64,000 nucleotides of DNA. Source: Petrolisthes cinctipes (taxonomy: Eukaryota; Arthropoda; Malacostraca; Decapoda; Porcellanidae). The notes under the pieces were generated by a model that did no database searches, was not told the DNA's origin, and worked only from the letters and a program-made list of their open reading frames with translations. Of this stretch, positions 1-10,718 are shown piece by piece; position 1 is the first letter of the stretch; the number at the start of each line of letters is the position of its first letter. The position numbers and the translations under genes are program-made. The DNA lies in NCBI GenBank assembly GCA_033782935.1, contig JAWQEG010000621.1, forward strand, positions 825,001 to 889,000, given 5' to 3'.

Positions 1-910
1 CCTTAAGTACAGGTGGAGAACTAGGAAAAAACTTCCCCGCCATCTTACGGACTCTCTTGAACACGTGGGTGAGTGGAGTTTTAGTATTAATTGAATAGGC
101 CTTCCATGATGCATGTCGTACCTCTTTTAAAACTCGTCTAGCCCGAGCCCTTGCCCGTCGGAAGTCCTCTAAAAGAGTTGGGTCCCCACGATTGCTACGA
201 AGGTGAGAGAAAGCAGCGCACTTCTCCCGTACAGCAGTGGTGCAGACTGGTGACCACCAAGGGACAGGACGTTTGGGAAAGTGGCCAAAAGTTTTAGAGA
301 TAAAGTTGAGAGCAGCAGAGTGGAGCATATCTATGAAATATGTTACAGCCTCATCAGAACTACCAAAAACTGCTACAGAAGAGACCGAAGAAGTTAGTTC
401 TCTAAAAAACTGCCAGTCAGCCTTCTCATATCTCCACCTAGGAAGACAATAAAACACCCCTGGGGTTGACCGAACTGTCACCCTACAGAGGATGATGACC
501 ATTAAAATCACCCAATAAAATAAAGGGAGAGGGAAGGTCCCATTCAATACGGTTGAGATCACCCCTCTCAACTGTAACACTGGGAGGTAGAGGTAGACTG
601 TACAGTGTAGGGGCAGTCCATAAAAAACATAATTGCAACAGCCTGGAGCGGAGTGTCAAGCTCCAGGCTCGAACATCTCGCCGAACAAGGATGGCAGAGC
701 CACCATGATGACCCTGCCCTTCAAATTAATTAAAATAAAATACAGAGTTGCTGGAGGACTGGCAGGAATGTAGTCCCCAAGAATTGTCTCTTGGAGAGAA
801 ACACATGCAGGAGAGAAACAAGAGAGAAGAACACGCAGTTCCTTCCAAGAAGCACGCGAGCCACAGCAATTCCACTGAAGGACCTTGAGCAGTAATACTT
901 TAGTCTGGAT
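1..910 (-). pseudogene. LINE-A ORF2, endonuclease region remnant (A1)
   Basis: The antisense reading corresponds to the apurinic-like endonuclease domain and following linker of LINE-A ORF2, which would nick target DNA. It aligns with the better preserved domain in A5 (40948-41892): the GDFN and SDHFPI regions and the lead-in to RT can be traced, but frame is lost repeatedly and there is a gap near 450, where A4 carries about 280 bp that A1 lacks. No full-length reading frame remains. The region is truncated by the window edge. Confidence 0.75.
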
Positions 911-1796
911 TTTTGAGAAGCCTCTTGACCTGAGGTTTTACTCAAACGATAAGTTTTGTCTAATCCTGAGCCACTAGAAGAAGAGCGAAAGTGAGGATTA
1001 GTACTTGGGGCAGTAATTTGGACTCGTAGACGAGTCCCTGAAGCATCTGTTATGTTAGAAGAAGGTGAAGGTAGATGAGCTGGGATACTATTAAAAAGAA
1101 CCACATTGGTATTGTCTTGTACAGTAATGGTATCACTGACACAGGCAGATACATCAACATCCATAATACAGGTGGTAGAATCACTCTGCTGAATCTTTTG
1201 AAGTCACAATATCCGAGACATCCACATTCAACTCACGCCCCTCTGATGTTACCAAAGGAATCTTGCGAGGGGGAACATCTGTTGAATCAAGAGATTCATC
1301 AGAGCCACGAGAACGCTTCTGGTGAAATTGAGAGGAAACTATGGATGAGTCTACAGAGACGGTTGCTTTGCAAGAAGGAACGTCCATCCAGCCAAGTGCC
1401 TTAGAGGAACCACGAAGACGTCTCTGTTGCAGTTTAGTTGACTTAAGTTTCCTTTTTGGCAAGCGTGTGGCAGCATGAACCTCTACCACATGGACACCAT
1501 TAGTTAAAGTCTGAGAATTGTCATCAGTTGAAGGGTAACCAGAATGAGTGTCTGATACAGTTTTTAAGACAGAGAAACTATTATGTAGTGAAACCTTAGA
1601 AACGTGCTCACTAGAGTAAGAAGCAGCTGCTTCTTGAGAGATTTGAGAGGGTGCTGCAACCGATTTGGCGAAGGGAAGAGGCGTATGTCTTCACACCACC
1701 ATCCTTCTATCGCCTGAAGTTGAGTTGCCGTCTGGCACTACCAATGCTGATGAATTGGGTGTTAGCCGAGTGGAGGGTATCATGCTCAAGGAGGTA
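900..1796 (-). pseudogene. LINE-A ORF1, C-terminal half (A1)
   Basis: This encodes the Ser/Pro/Arg-rich C-terminal part of the LINE-A nucleic-acid-binding protein. Short open stretches (1181-1489 and 730-1164 in different frames) match the tail of ORF1 in A4 and A3, including the KRSRGSDESLDS-type segment. Homology ends exactly at the left TIR of the element at 1797 and resumes at 3268, so the ORF was split by that insertion. Frameshifts show it was also decaying independently. Confidence 0.75.
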
Positions 1797-3267
1797 CAGT
1801 TCCGGAGTGTATTTCCTGGTACAGTCAGCACTGCCAACGCCTGTTTATCTGGGGTTCAGTGTTCGAGTATCTCGACTCACTTGTGTGAGGAACAGAGAGA
1901 GGGAGGGAGAGAGAGGAGGAGGGGGAGCGATTGAGGAGAAAGATAATGGGGGTAGATACTGGAAAAATCTTTGGGATACCAACTCATTATATAATACTTT
2001 AGTAAATACATATAAACAAAACATGAACGTCACTGCAGCATGTCAATGAAGTGATACTCGTCTAAGCTTTACTGTCTTATGTGGATAATTATTGTATAGT
2101 AAGTAAGTAGACTTCTCTCCAGTTCTGTTCAACTGACTGTGTGAGGTGAACTTTATGATATCAGCCTGATCAGCAGGATATTTATTCCGACTGAAATATA
2201 CAAGCATAAGTAATTTTACCAACTTGCATGTCCTAAGGGGTTTGTGGCCAGTATATATACGAATTTATGGACTTTAAGACATGCCCACTTGCCGCCCGCT
2301 AACCAATCTCTTCAAAACATAATAGCCTAACTTCATTACTTATATCAGTCGATGTTACAGGGCATACTACTGAATAGATGTAGACAGTAATAGTACAATT
2401 ATACCAGCAAGCATGTCCCAAGGTTTATGGCCGGTAACAGATGTAGACAATGCATTAAGTAGTGTATTTTCTCAGAACATCAGTCTCTTATTATGATCCA
2501 TGTCAGTGTGTCTGTCTTACCGTGGTTAGAGGTAAATTATCATAGAATTATAAGTATTAGATAACACGTTCGTATCCTAAAGATTTTTTTTTTTACATGT
2601 TATATTACAATATTTCATGTAATATATTTATTCTTCTTCTGCGCTGTGATCATAATACAGTGAAATGGAACCCTCCTTAGGCCTAAAAGATTTAAAAGAA
2701 TGAGGGTTGACAGAGAGGAGGGACAGCAAGCATGGAGAATATAGATGAGAACAAAAGGGACAGTTGGATAGTATTTGAAGCTGGGTAGGAGTCGTGCTTG
2801 GGATAAGAAAAAACAAAGAAACATGAGACGTGTGATAGAGAACAAGGTAGACTCATTGAGGAGGTCTAACAGGGAGGCGACACGACCGTGAGAGCAGTAC
2901 GAAGGGAACGTTACCCGCCGAGCAGCATTCTACTGTGGACACTCAATGAGAAAAGTTTGGACTGTAATAACTCGACTCTGACAGTTCTGGCTGAGTAGGG
3001 GGTGCCTCGTCTTTTGCGATGGTTTGGAAAAAGTCATGCGACCACTGACGGCTCAATAGTCCGGAGTTTGTTGTTTGTAAGAGATCCCCTACCCTATAGT
3101 TGGTTACACACATCTGAATGGCCATCATAACCCTACCTCCAACGCCTAATCTCTGTTTGTGTGTGTGTGTGTGCTTCAGACAAGCGAGTCAACATACTCG
3201 AACTCTGAACCCCAGATAAACAGGCGTTGGCAGTGCTGACTGTACCAAGAATTTCAGTCCGGAGCTG
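1797..3267. mobile_element. 1471-bp TIR DNA element in LINE-A A1, TA target duplication
   Basis: The ends are inverted copies of each other over about 95-100 bp (1797-1893 against 3172-3267). They begin CAGTTCCGGA at the left and CAGCTCCGGA on the other strand at the right, and the inner arms are nearly identical. The element is flanked by TA on both sides (1795-1796 and 3268-3269), and removing it with one TA restores the LINE-A sequence (GGTACATCTTA). TA duplication and CAG termini fit the Tc1/mariner superfamily. The interior (about 1900-3170) has no convincing transposase, only short AT-rich frames, so I infer a non-autonomous copy. Confidence 0.85.
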
Positions 3268-3269
3268 TA

Positions 3270-4338
3270 CATCTTACATTGGCAAGAACGTAAGGGGTGA
3301 GTATCCCAGCAGTAACTCTCTGACTGACACTCAAAAGTAGAATGTGAGTCAAGAGCAGAACAATTACCACACAGGGAATGGTTGTTGCAGTTCCTCCTTC
3401 AATGACCAAACTCAACAACAGAAACACTGTAGGGGACGCTCAACAAAACGCTTCACCTCAAAAGAGGTGGGGTTAATGTTAATGCGATCTGGGATATGCG
3501 AGCCATAGAGTGTGAGAATGACCATATTTTTACTGCCTTTCATCTTTGTTACTCGTTGGACACTGTCTGGGCAGATAGCGAGAATGTCCTCTTCTGAGAA
3601 TTCATACAGGTCCTCATGATATATACGCCCCTTGATATAATTAAATGTTCGATGTGGTTTAATAGATTCAAACATGCTATCAGAAGGACAGGGGAGATTG
3701 AGGAGCATCATGGCCTGTGTAAGATCTTTGGCTCTGATTAAAACGCCCTTACCATATTTCTTTATGTGGCCCATTGGTAATAATCCAATTTCTTTCTCCA
3801 GATACCGGGAAGCATGGATAATGTTACCACGTCCCTCCCTGTAGTAAGACACAAACCAAAAGGGTGTAGGAACCCGACGTTCCTTTGGGACATGCTCTGC
3901 AGAGTCATCAAAGATGTTAGAGCAGTAGTCATTGTCACTGTCAACTACATTGGTGGACCGCATCATCTGAACTTTACAGTGAGTATCCCCCACAGTCAGA
4001 GAATCTTTTGCTTCAAAAACTGCTTTGCAAGCAGCATTTGTATTGAAAGTAATATAGCACTGATTAGACCTACAATCACTGTCATATGTGATTCGGATAA
4101 GAAGAACTACTCCAAAACACTTAAAAATGGAGTGGATAGCGCCATAAGAAAAGGATGCAAGTACATTAGTTAACATTAACGTTTCAAAATCGCTAACAGG
4201 GTTCGTCGACACAACACCCGACCTGCTAGGTCTAGTCTTATTTGCAGCTTTCTGCATACTACCACGACCAGAGAGTGACGTCTCGATGGCCTGGTCGACC
4301 ACCGCTCGAGGAAGAGATTGGGGCTTTTCTTTATCCAT
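3270..4338 (-). pseudogene. LINE-A ORF1, N-terminal half (A1)
   Basis: An open frame of 308 codons (4338-3412) starts MDKEKPQSLPRAVV and contains the RRM-like region (around residues 40-110) found in every LINE-A ORF1. It is expected to bind the element RNA in a ribonucleoprotein. It stops just after the first two cysteines of zinc knuckle 1 (ERPLQCFCC). Compared with A3, TATGAG has become TGAG, a 2-nt loss that creates the stop. Downstream knuckle sequence continues out of frame to 3270, where the TIR element interrupts it. Confidence 0.85.
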
Positions 4339-4559
4339 ATATCATTGATTTAATGTTGTTGACACCAGGAGCCAAGAGCTACTACCTACCGGGCAGATGA
4401 GTGGACCGAGCGCTGGTCGCCATGGGCCACTATTTTTAAAAAGCAGCCCCAATGTCTCGAAAGTTTGCCCACTACAGTGCTGAGACCCCCCTCCCCAACA
4501 TCTCCCGGCCCAGACACCCAACCATCCAACATAGGACGGCTCCTAGAAAGCAGTCCCTT
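4339..4559 (-). promoter_or_regulatory. LINE-A 5' UTR, truncated (A1)
   Basis: GC-rich sequence matching the ORF1-proximal half of the LINE-A 5' UTR in A3 (10480-10718) and A4. Similarity ends at about 4559, so the 5' terminus and most of the predicted hairpins are missing. Confidence 0.75.
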
Positions 4560-6213
4560 TTCCACGTCATGACCGGATGTGACAAGGTATCAGCATTCAT
4601 GGGGCATGGGAAGAAATATGCTTGGGCCACATGGAACTCATTCCCACAACTGACAGATTCCTTTCTTACCCTAACCACCACACCAGTCAGTATCCAGGTT
4701 GACACAATGCACTGCATTGAAAGGTGTTACTCTATGACTGAACCAGTCCATACATGGACGTCGAGGCCAGAAAGAAACTCTTCGCCAAGAGGAACTCCGT
4801 CCAGAGCGTCCCACCAACCTATTTTTCTTGGAACAGCATATGAAGAGATCAGTCTTCCAGGTTGGCTATGTCTGGGGGCAGGTCTTGGTCCCTTAGCCCA
4901 TGCTTCCATCACCAACAAGCTGGGGCTGGCGGCAAACAATGGATGGATCCTACGAACCGCTCTGGACAACACTCCCTGAGGCTTCAAAAAGCTGCTTCAA
5001 GCGGCTCCAAATTCATGAAGGCTAATCTGCAATGCACTGGACTGTGTGCTTGTAAAGGAGAATGCCAGTAGACACACTACTAGTAGACACAATTTGAGAT
5101 ATCGGCCTAGCTTAGAATGAGCAAATGCAAAGTCGCATTGCCTGTAAAAGTGATGACTTCTTGATCCAGAGCCAGTGCACTTGAGCTCGGAAACTCGTAT
5201 TGCACTAGCCTGATGTATACGTGTACCACGTGTCCTTGTAAAATGGTAGTACGACAATAAACCGTAGACGCTTCACTTCAAAGTGTGCAATAATTTGACT
5301 ACATATTCTGCGTTTATCGTTATTACGAGTATCAGTTCTCATTTCAAAATACAGTAGGGTATGTACTCTATCATGCAATTTTTGTTGACCGCAATCCAAT
5401 TGAATGTGATGAATATCATTTAACTCATATTCTCTATGCAATTATGGGTACTTTTAAGCAAAACGTTTCAGGGGAGCAGCAATTTACAAATCAAATAATT
5501 GATTTATTCATAAAAAATACTGGCTCACAATATTTAAAAACGCCTTTTCAAGGTCAGTTTACTGAATTATACACTTTCCTTATATCTACCACCAATACAA
5601 TAAAAAAAAAGAGCATATAGCCCTTTTCGCTAAAGGGAGATTGGAGAGAAGGTCTTTGATACCACAGCCAGTGCTGTGGGCCCAAGTCCACGTTACCACA
5701 AGAGCTACAAGTGGGGCCGCAAATTCCATAAGACCAGCCCTGAAGGGACCATAAGGGGGAGGGAGTTTACACTACTGCATGCGAAGGGAAATCCACCCCC
5801 TGTGTGCTGGCGGTCCACACATCAGTGAAAAAAAAAAAAAAAAGAGTCTCCAGTTGAAGTACACCATACGTGGATTTCAAATCCATGTGGGCAGATCTCG
5901 TCAAATCCACTAGAAAGTGACCAGATCCAATAACAATCTTTATTCTAGCCCTGTGGTGGATGACTAATATGCATAGAAAATAAAGTCAACCCCCCTGGCC
6001 AGAACCCTCCCTGTATACAAACTAGGTGCGTTCCTGTCATAGAACTCATAAGTGGTAAGTACGAATCATTTCTTTGAACTCATTGACTTTCAAATTACTT
6101 ATGATATATTTATTCTTACAAGTGACGATGAGAACATAGAATGTAAACTAACGTCAATGTGTTCACAGTCACGAGCAATAATAATCATAGTTCTGTAGTA
6201 CTAATATCGCCTC
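4560..6213. other. No recognisable gene; unique-looking sequence
   Basis: Between A1 and the LINE fragment at 6214 I found no supported gene. The only notable tract is a homopolymer A run near 5828-5842. The stretch 5600-5830 is more GC-rich than its surroundings but matches nothing else in the window. Short open frames here have no recognisable domain. Confidence 0.5.
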
Positions 6214-6650
6214 TGTATGGAGTATGGCTCCCATTTACACGGTGACTCGACCTTCACAACACTTCTGGACAAAGTGGAGTCGAAGGCCTTTTGTCTTATC
6301 AACTCTCTCTCACTGATTCACTACAACCTCTCTTTCTCTTCTCCACAAAGTTCCATCACACACTCTCTCTTCTATCTTTATGACACTGGACATTACTCTT
6401 CTGAACTCTCTCAATGTATGCTTCCTCTCCTCAGGATAGCATGCAACACTCGCCAAGCCACTCGTTCTCACCCCATTTCTGTCCAACTCCATATTGCAAG
6501 AGTTAACCAGTACTCTTAATCTTTCATATACACAACTGGTCAACTCTGGAACACTCTACCTTCATCCATCTTCTCAACTTACTACAACTTATGTTCCTTC
6601 AAACGCAATGTGTCTAGGCATCTCAAACGAAATTGGACATGATTTTGGAC
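6214..6650 (+). pseudogene. C-terminal end of a third LINE family reverse transcriptase
   Basis: The frame from 6217 contains the segment DKVESKAFCLINS and then ARVNQYS. After a frameshift at about 6518 it continues as TGQLWNTLPSS and FKRNVSRHL. This order is typical of the extreme C-terminus of CR1/jockey-type LINE polymerases in arthropods, which lack the RNase H tail of LINE-A and LINE-B. It is a 5'-truncated relic with a frameshift and a stop. Family-level recognition is from memory of the protein motif; no other copy lies in this window. Confidence 0.65.
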
Positions 6651-6933
6651 CACTTTCACTAAGTACTATGCAAATGAGGACAATAAGCAGGTTTATTAAA
6701 TTCTAAGGGTTTTAATATTTGGTAGTTTATATCATTATTATAATATTTACACACATTAGCCAGGCTTCATTACCCCAAAATGGAGAAACAGCATAATTAG
6801 AATGTAATATAAACTAAAACTCAATTTTTTACTAAAATAACCAGATATACTTAGTAAAATATATAAAACAATAAAAATTATAAACATTGGACTATAAAAA
6901 GAAAAAGAAAAAAAAACATAAATATCATAAACT
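6651..6933 (-). repeat. AT-rich sequence including LINE-A 3' UTR (A2)
   Basis: On the minus strand, 6933-6720 resembles the LINE-A 3' UTR of A6 (55260-55428), including a diverged CTACCCCGAAAGGG-type block. The usual terminal GCGCCGCC-type and ATCAATC tail is absent, so the 3' end of A2 is truncated near 6720. Confidence 0.5.
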
Positions 6934-8073
6934 TCACAATTTGTGGAGCAGGCCAGCCTGCTTAACAAAGGAGAGGGTGCTCCCTCCCACACTACAAGCC
7001 TCCTCCCCGAGCACATGGGAGAGACTGAAAGAACGATCCCCTACCTGATACTCGGGAAGGTACCTATGATGAAGGTCCCCAGGGCTGGGATACTGTCAAA
7101 GGGACCAGACAAGCATCACAGTAAGGATGGGGAGCCATCTCCATTAAAAATCAATGAGTCAAACATGAGTGGCCAATGCATAGACAGGCAAGAGCCGTCT
7201 CCCACCTGCGGGACAGGCTGCTGGCGGATGCCACGGAGCTTGTTAGCCCCAATGGCGTCCTATCTGTCATGCAAGCAGAAATCAACGGCAGCATCTATAT
7301 AGGGTCGAAGGTCTACTGCAGGTACGGGATGACACCCAGCAGGGGGCCTTAGCCAGGGCATCAGCCCACTCATTCCCATCGACTCCCACATGGGCCAGGA
7401 CCCAACAAAATGTGACTTTGCAGCCACGACGTCCCAGGAGGACAAGCCACTCATGGATAGGAAGAATTAAAATTGCCCATGACCAGCAAGGCACTACAGG
7501 AATCTAAAAAAATAGTAAGAGAAGGCTATGGGAGAGTAAAAATCACTTGGAGGGCATATAAAATGTCCGAGAGCTCGGCAGTAAAAATTGACATGACAGA
7601 AGGGAGCCTACCATTACGACTAAAGTCAGGAAAGACAGCCTCAAAACCAACTCCAGCATCAGACACTGACCCATCAGTGTACACAGGGAGGGCCCCTCTG
7701 TGAGAGGAGGCATGTTCTAAAAAGAGGGAGCGAGCCACTGAAAGGGGAAGATATTCCTTCTTGCTTGAAGTGCAAGTGCAGGTGTGAACTTCTGGGAGAA
7801 TCCTTGGAGCCACCCTGGATACCCACACAGGACAAATCTGGAAGTCATCATTGCCCAACTCCTCCATAGCCTTCCTGACCTGGATGTCAAATGGCCATGG
7901 TGTGCAAGGATGTAAGAGGCAGGACAGAGACATGTGTTGGATAACACCGCCAAGCAGGGAAGGGAGTCAGGAAGTCGATGTAATCGATGTCAACAAGAAA
8001 CCATCAAAGACTAGCGATGGAGATCAAGAGGTGGTTCATCAGCGTCCACCAGGAGACTGAGGTCGTCAACGTA
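6934..8073 (-). pseudogene. LINE-A ORF2: RT thumb and RNase H remnant (A2)
   Basis: Minus-strand frames recover the RNase H motifs YTDGS (with SVSD instead of SKSD), TAELS and the WADALAK block, then a Cys/His tail, in the same order as A3. The protein would remove template RNA during element synthesis. Frame shifts occur several times (7933-7526, 7494-7282, 7454-7260 are in different frames). The upstream end at 8073 is the insertion point of the MITE, within the YVDD codons of RT. Confidence 0.8.
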
Positions 8074-8284
8074 CACTCGCCAGCACTGCCATGTGGACAG
8101 GGGCTCACACATATTCAGAGATGTAGCACCACTGTGATTATGTAGCTCGAAATAATCCACATGTGTGAGATGAAGTATTCTCGATACACGAGCACATTAA
8201 GTGAACTTTGTTGCGAAAGGAACTGAATCACTTAAATTTCTTAAACATGTGAGCCCCTGTACAACGCGGCAATGCTGGCGACAG
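8074..8284. mobile_element. 211-bp MITE inserted in the RT YVDD codons of A2
   Basis: The ends are inverted copies: the left begins CACTCGCCAGCACTGCC and the right reads GGCAATGCTGGCGACAG. The left flank is TA; at the right the second TA has become CA (8285-8286). LINE-A sequence is continuous across it (GGTCGTCAACGTA then CATCAAGTTAGCT; compare A6 near 56955-56975). A second copy of exactly the same length lies at 40127-40337. It has no coding capacity. TA targeting suggests Tc1/mariner-type mobilisation. Confidence 0.85.
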
Positions 8285-8481
8285 CACATCAAGTTAGCTA
8301 CACCATCCAAAAGGGTTTGAGGCAATGGCATTAATTGCCACTGCAAATACTGTAACACTGAGGACGCTTCCCTGAGGGATGCCCTCCTCCCTTGCTTGGG
8401 ATGCAGAGAGGGACTGTCTCAACTCACACAAAAACTGTGATCACTGAGAAACCCCTTAAGACCGCAAATATATCTCCTTAA
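8285..8481 (-). pseudogene. LINE-A ORF2 RT palm segment (A2)
   Basis: The short LINE-A stretch between the MITE and the first TTAA element. It encodes the RT region immediately N-terminal to YVDD (the GVPQGS/VLSVT block). It matches A6 around 56980-57140 and ends at the TTAA target site of the element at 8482. Confidence 0.75.
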
Positions 8482-9228
8482 CCCTTGAAAACCGCATAGA
8501 TATCTCGAATTCTTGTTCACCATCCACAACAGATGGCCAATTTTTGAAGTATCACGTACATGAGTTTTGCTATTTCAGATTTATGGAGCTTGAAATTACA
8601 CAGCAGAATCTGAAAACCACACACTCCTAGCTGCGAGTCAAAGTCAGATAAATATAAAATGGTTACCCCCAAACACGTCACAAAAAATTTGTGTGTACGC
8701 AATTTAGTAATTAGCAAGGCATATTATACGTATTTCAGTGTAATTGTATATGTCTGACCTCACCTGGACAGAACATAATATAATAATAATAATAATAATG
8801 ATAATAATTACATCACAAAACACATTCCCATGCATACAAGAGGGTAAGAGTGTGCATGTACGCATGTGCCCACTTGGTTAAACGTAGGTTCTCATGCACT
8901 CCAAATACTTTCCATTTGTTCTGGACAAAGGGGGGGGGGATAGATAAGTGGATAAGTCACACAGGGCTTCGAGAGGGGAGTCTTGGGTGGTGGGTTAGTA
9001 TGGCAGAAAGAAAGGGGAGGTTAGGCTACACCCACTCGCCCAAAACAACCCAAAGACAGTGTTACTGCCCAAAATCTGATAGACCTGGCCCAGGCCTTTC
9101 CAATGGTAACAAAGCCATGGCTGTATATAGCCCATTCTCTTTTTTATAGCCAGCGTCCAATCTTGTCTCATTGGCTTGAACATATAATTTTTTCAGCGCC
9201 ATGAGTGTGGCTCATTGGCTTTAAAGGG
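8482..9228. mobile_element. 747-bp piggyBac-like non-autonomous element, TTAA target
   Basis: It is flanked by TTAA on both sides (8478-8481 and 9229-9232). The intact LINE-A site, CTCCTTAAGAAGCG, is reconstituted by removing it. The termini are CCCTTGAAAACC at the left and CCCTTTAAAGCC on the opposite strand at the right. TTAA duplication with CCC termini is characteristic of piggyBac elements. Inside are an (AAT)n tract at 8778-8806, a G run near 8930, and no recognisable transposase. Confidence 0.85.
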
Positions 9229-9483
9229 TTAAGAAAGATGGGGAGGCGACCCTGCAGGCATGCAGTTGCTGCAGAATGCCATATTACCATATAGTGTCAT
9301 AGGCTTTCTCTAAATCGAATATTATACACACCAGAGTGCAGGACTCTCAGGGTGAAAATATGGTTATAACTTTCATTCTCATACCCGAGAAATCCAAGGT
9401 ACTGCGCTCCTGGGCTACCAACTCATGACTGACTGCCAGAGTCACCGTTATACCATCCATATTGTTAACTCCATTGACCTTAA
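9229..9483 (-). pseudogene. LINE-A ORF2 RT/linker segment with internal deletion (A2)
   Basis: 9236-9336 matches the RT region around the LEKAYDT motif. At about 9336 the sequence jumps to the region just before RT (GGACTCTCAGGGTGAA...), which in A4 lies roughly 700 bp further upstream. It ends in CATTGACC at the TTAA target of the next insertion. Confidence 0.75.
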
Positions 9484-10085
9484 CCCTTATTTCACGGGTG
9501 TAGTAAAATTTCGACACTAGCAACAAATCTAGTGCACTGCAGGTGTAGTGTTCATTCAACAGCACAATTTATAAATTTGCGCAGTCGCAAACAAGCTAGT
9601 TTTGGGGTAACAAGAGTGAGGGTGTTAGCCAAGGGATTTGTCACAGCACTCCCAGCCACCACCAGTCATTCTTACTCGACAGTAAGGGTGGTAGGACTTA
9701 TTTTCATCACTCTTCTTTTCTTGTAATTACCACATATGTACGTAAAAACGACTGTGACATTATATTGAGTATTGTTATATTGAAAAATGTGATTCTGACA
9801 TGTTTTATAATGAAATTTTCATTGTGAAAGTATACTTAACTATGTAAATATAGTGTAAAAGTGAATGTTGAATTAATGACCTTATGTGATGGCTACAGAT
9901 GTCACATTAGTATTGACAAGTATATCAGGTGACAGCTATTGGTTTGTACTTCAATGTCCTGTATACATTTTTTTATGTAGCGTGAGTGGTTTATAAGCTA
10001 TCAGCCATTAAATGTGTTGTTTACATAGTGATTGCGAGTGCGGGAGAGAGAGTTGCCACGATACATAATGCCTGCAGCTAAATGG
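9484..10085. mobile_element. 602-bp piggyBac-like non-autonomous element, TTAA target
   Basis: It is flanked by TTAA at 9480-9483 and 10086-10089. LINE-A homology ends at the first and resumes just after the second. The left terminus is CCCTTATTTCACGG; the right terminus on the other strand is CCATTTAGCTGC, so only the first few bases are inverted. It carries no transposase. The interior differs from the 8482 element, so this is a separate family using the same target rule. Confidence 0.75.
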
Positions 10086-10264
10086 TTAATGACAGGTAGA
10101 GGACTAGGAGAGAGTTTCCTTGCATTTTATGGACTCTCTTGAATACTTTAGTATTAGGTTTAGTAATAATTGAAAACACATAGGCATTCCAAGCTGTGCT
10201 TCTTTTAAAACTCGTCTAGCCCAAGTCCTTTAAAAGAATAGGGTATCCACGATTGTCATGAAGG

Positions 10265-10718
10265 CCCCCCCAACGGGAACCGCCTTGATGTGGTGGGGGG
10301 GCTTGCGTGTCTCTGAGACCTGGCGAGCTCGACTAGAGGGGGCTCCGGCCCCTGCTCTGCCCCGATTTCGGGGAGAGAGGGCTTCCCATGCTAGTAAGGT
10401 CGCCAGTGAGAGACCAGACTAAATGGTTCCCATGCATTAGGCTGCCAGTACGGGCCAACAGCACTGCCCTCCGGAGGGACTGCCCTCTAGGGGCCGTCCT
10501 ATGTTGGATGGTTGGGTGTCTGGGCCGGGAGATGTTGGGGAAGGGGGTCTCAGCACCGTCGTGGGCAAACTTTCGAGCCATTGGGGCTGCTTTTTTAAAC
10601 GAGTGGCCCCGTGGGGGAAGAGGTACCCCGCCCACGGCGACCAGCGCTCGGTCCCCTCATCTGCCCGGTAGGTAGTAGCTCTTGGCTCCTGGAGCCAAAA
10701 ACACTAAACCAATGATAT
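10265..10718 (+). promoter_or_regulatory. LINE-A 5' UTR with strong hairpins (A3)
   Basis: About 454 bp, conserved in A3, A4 (29402-29855) and A8 (62210-62638). It begins C7-AACGGGAACCG and soon reaches G7, which can pair with the C7. Further perfect inverted repeats are CCCCGATTTCGGGG (near 10359) and CCCTCCGGAGGG (near 10470). LINE 5' UTRs normally contain the internal promoter, so that role is inferred. A frame at 10388-10675 (95 codons) stays open here and in A4, with a shorter version in A8. Confidence 0.7.

Larger units (their letters stand above)
1..4559 (-). mobile_element. LINE-A copy A1, non-LTR retrotransposon, split by a TIR element
   Basis: Read on the minus strand this is the 5' part of an I/jockey-like non-LTR retrotransposon. 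It has a 5' UTR (4559-4339), ORF1 N-terminal half (4338-3412), ORF1 C-terminal half (up to 1796) and the endonuclease part of ORF2 (about 910 to the window edge). It matches LINE-A copies A3, A4 and A8 almost continuously once the insert at 1797-3267 is removed. The 5' UTR homology breaks at about 4559. The rest of ORF2 would lie left of the window. Many frameshifts make it a dead copy. Clade assignment beyond RNase H-bearing LINE is inference. Confidence 0.85.
6720..10264 (-). mobile_element. LINE-A copy A2 carrying three nested DNA elements
   Basis: Antisense LINE-A sequence running from an RNase H end (6934) back through RT to the linker upstream of RT (10086-10264). It is interrupted by a 211-bp MITE (8074-8284), a 747-bp TTAA-flanked element (8482-9228) and a 602-bp TTAA-flanked element (9484-10085). 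LINE homology resumes cleanly across each. There is also an internal deletion at about 9336, where RT sequence jumps by several hundred bases. It ends where the 5' end of A3, in the opposite orientation, begins at 10265. Confidence 0.85.

Noticed and set aside
237..452. Plus-strand frame similar to frames at 26574-26975 and 41355-41756
   Set aside because: It is the antisense of the LINE-A endonuclease domain in three copies.
10265..10320. HDV-like self-cleaving ribozyme at the LINE-A 5' end
   Set aside because: The C7/G7 pairing is suggestive, but I could not place the required nested P1-P3 pseudoknot and catalytic C, and known HDV-like LINE ribozymes start with G; kept only as a structural observation.
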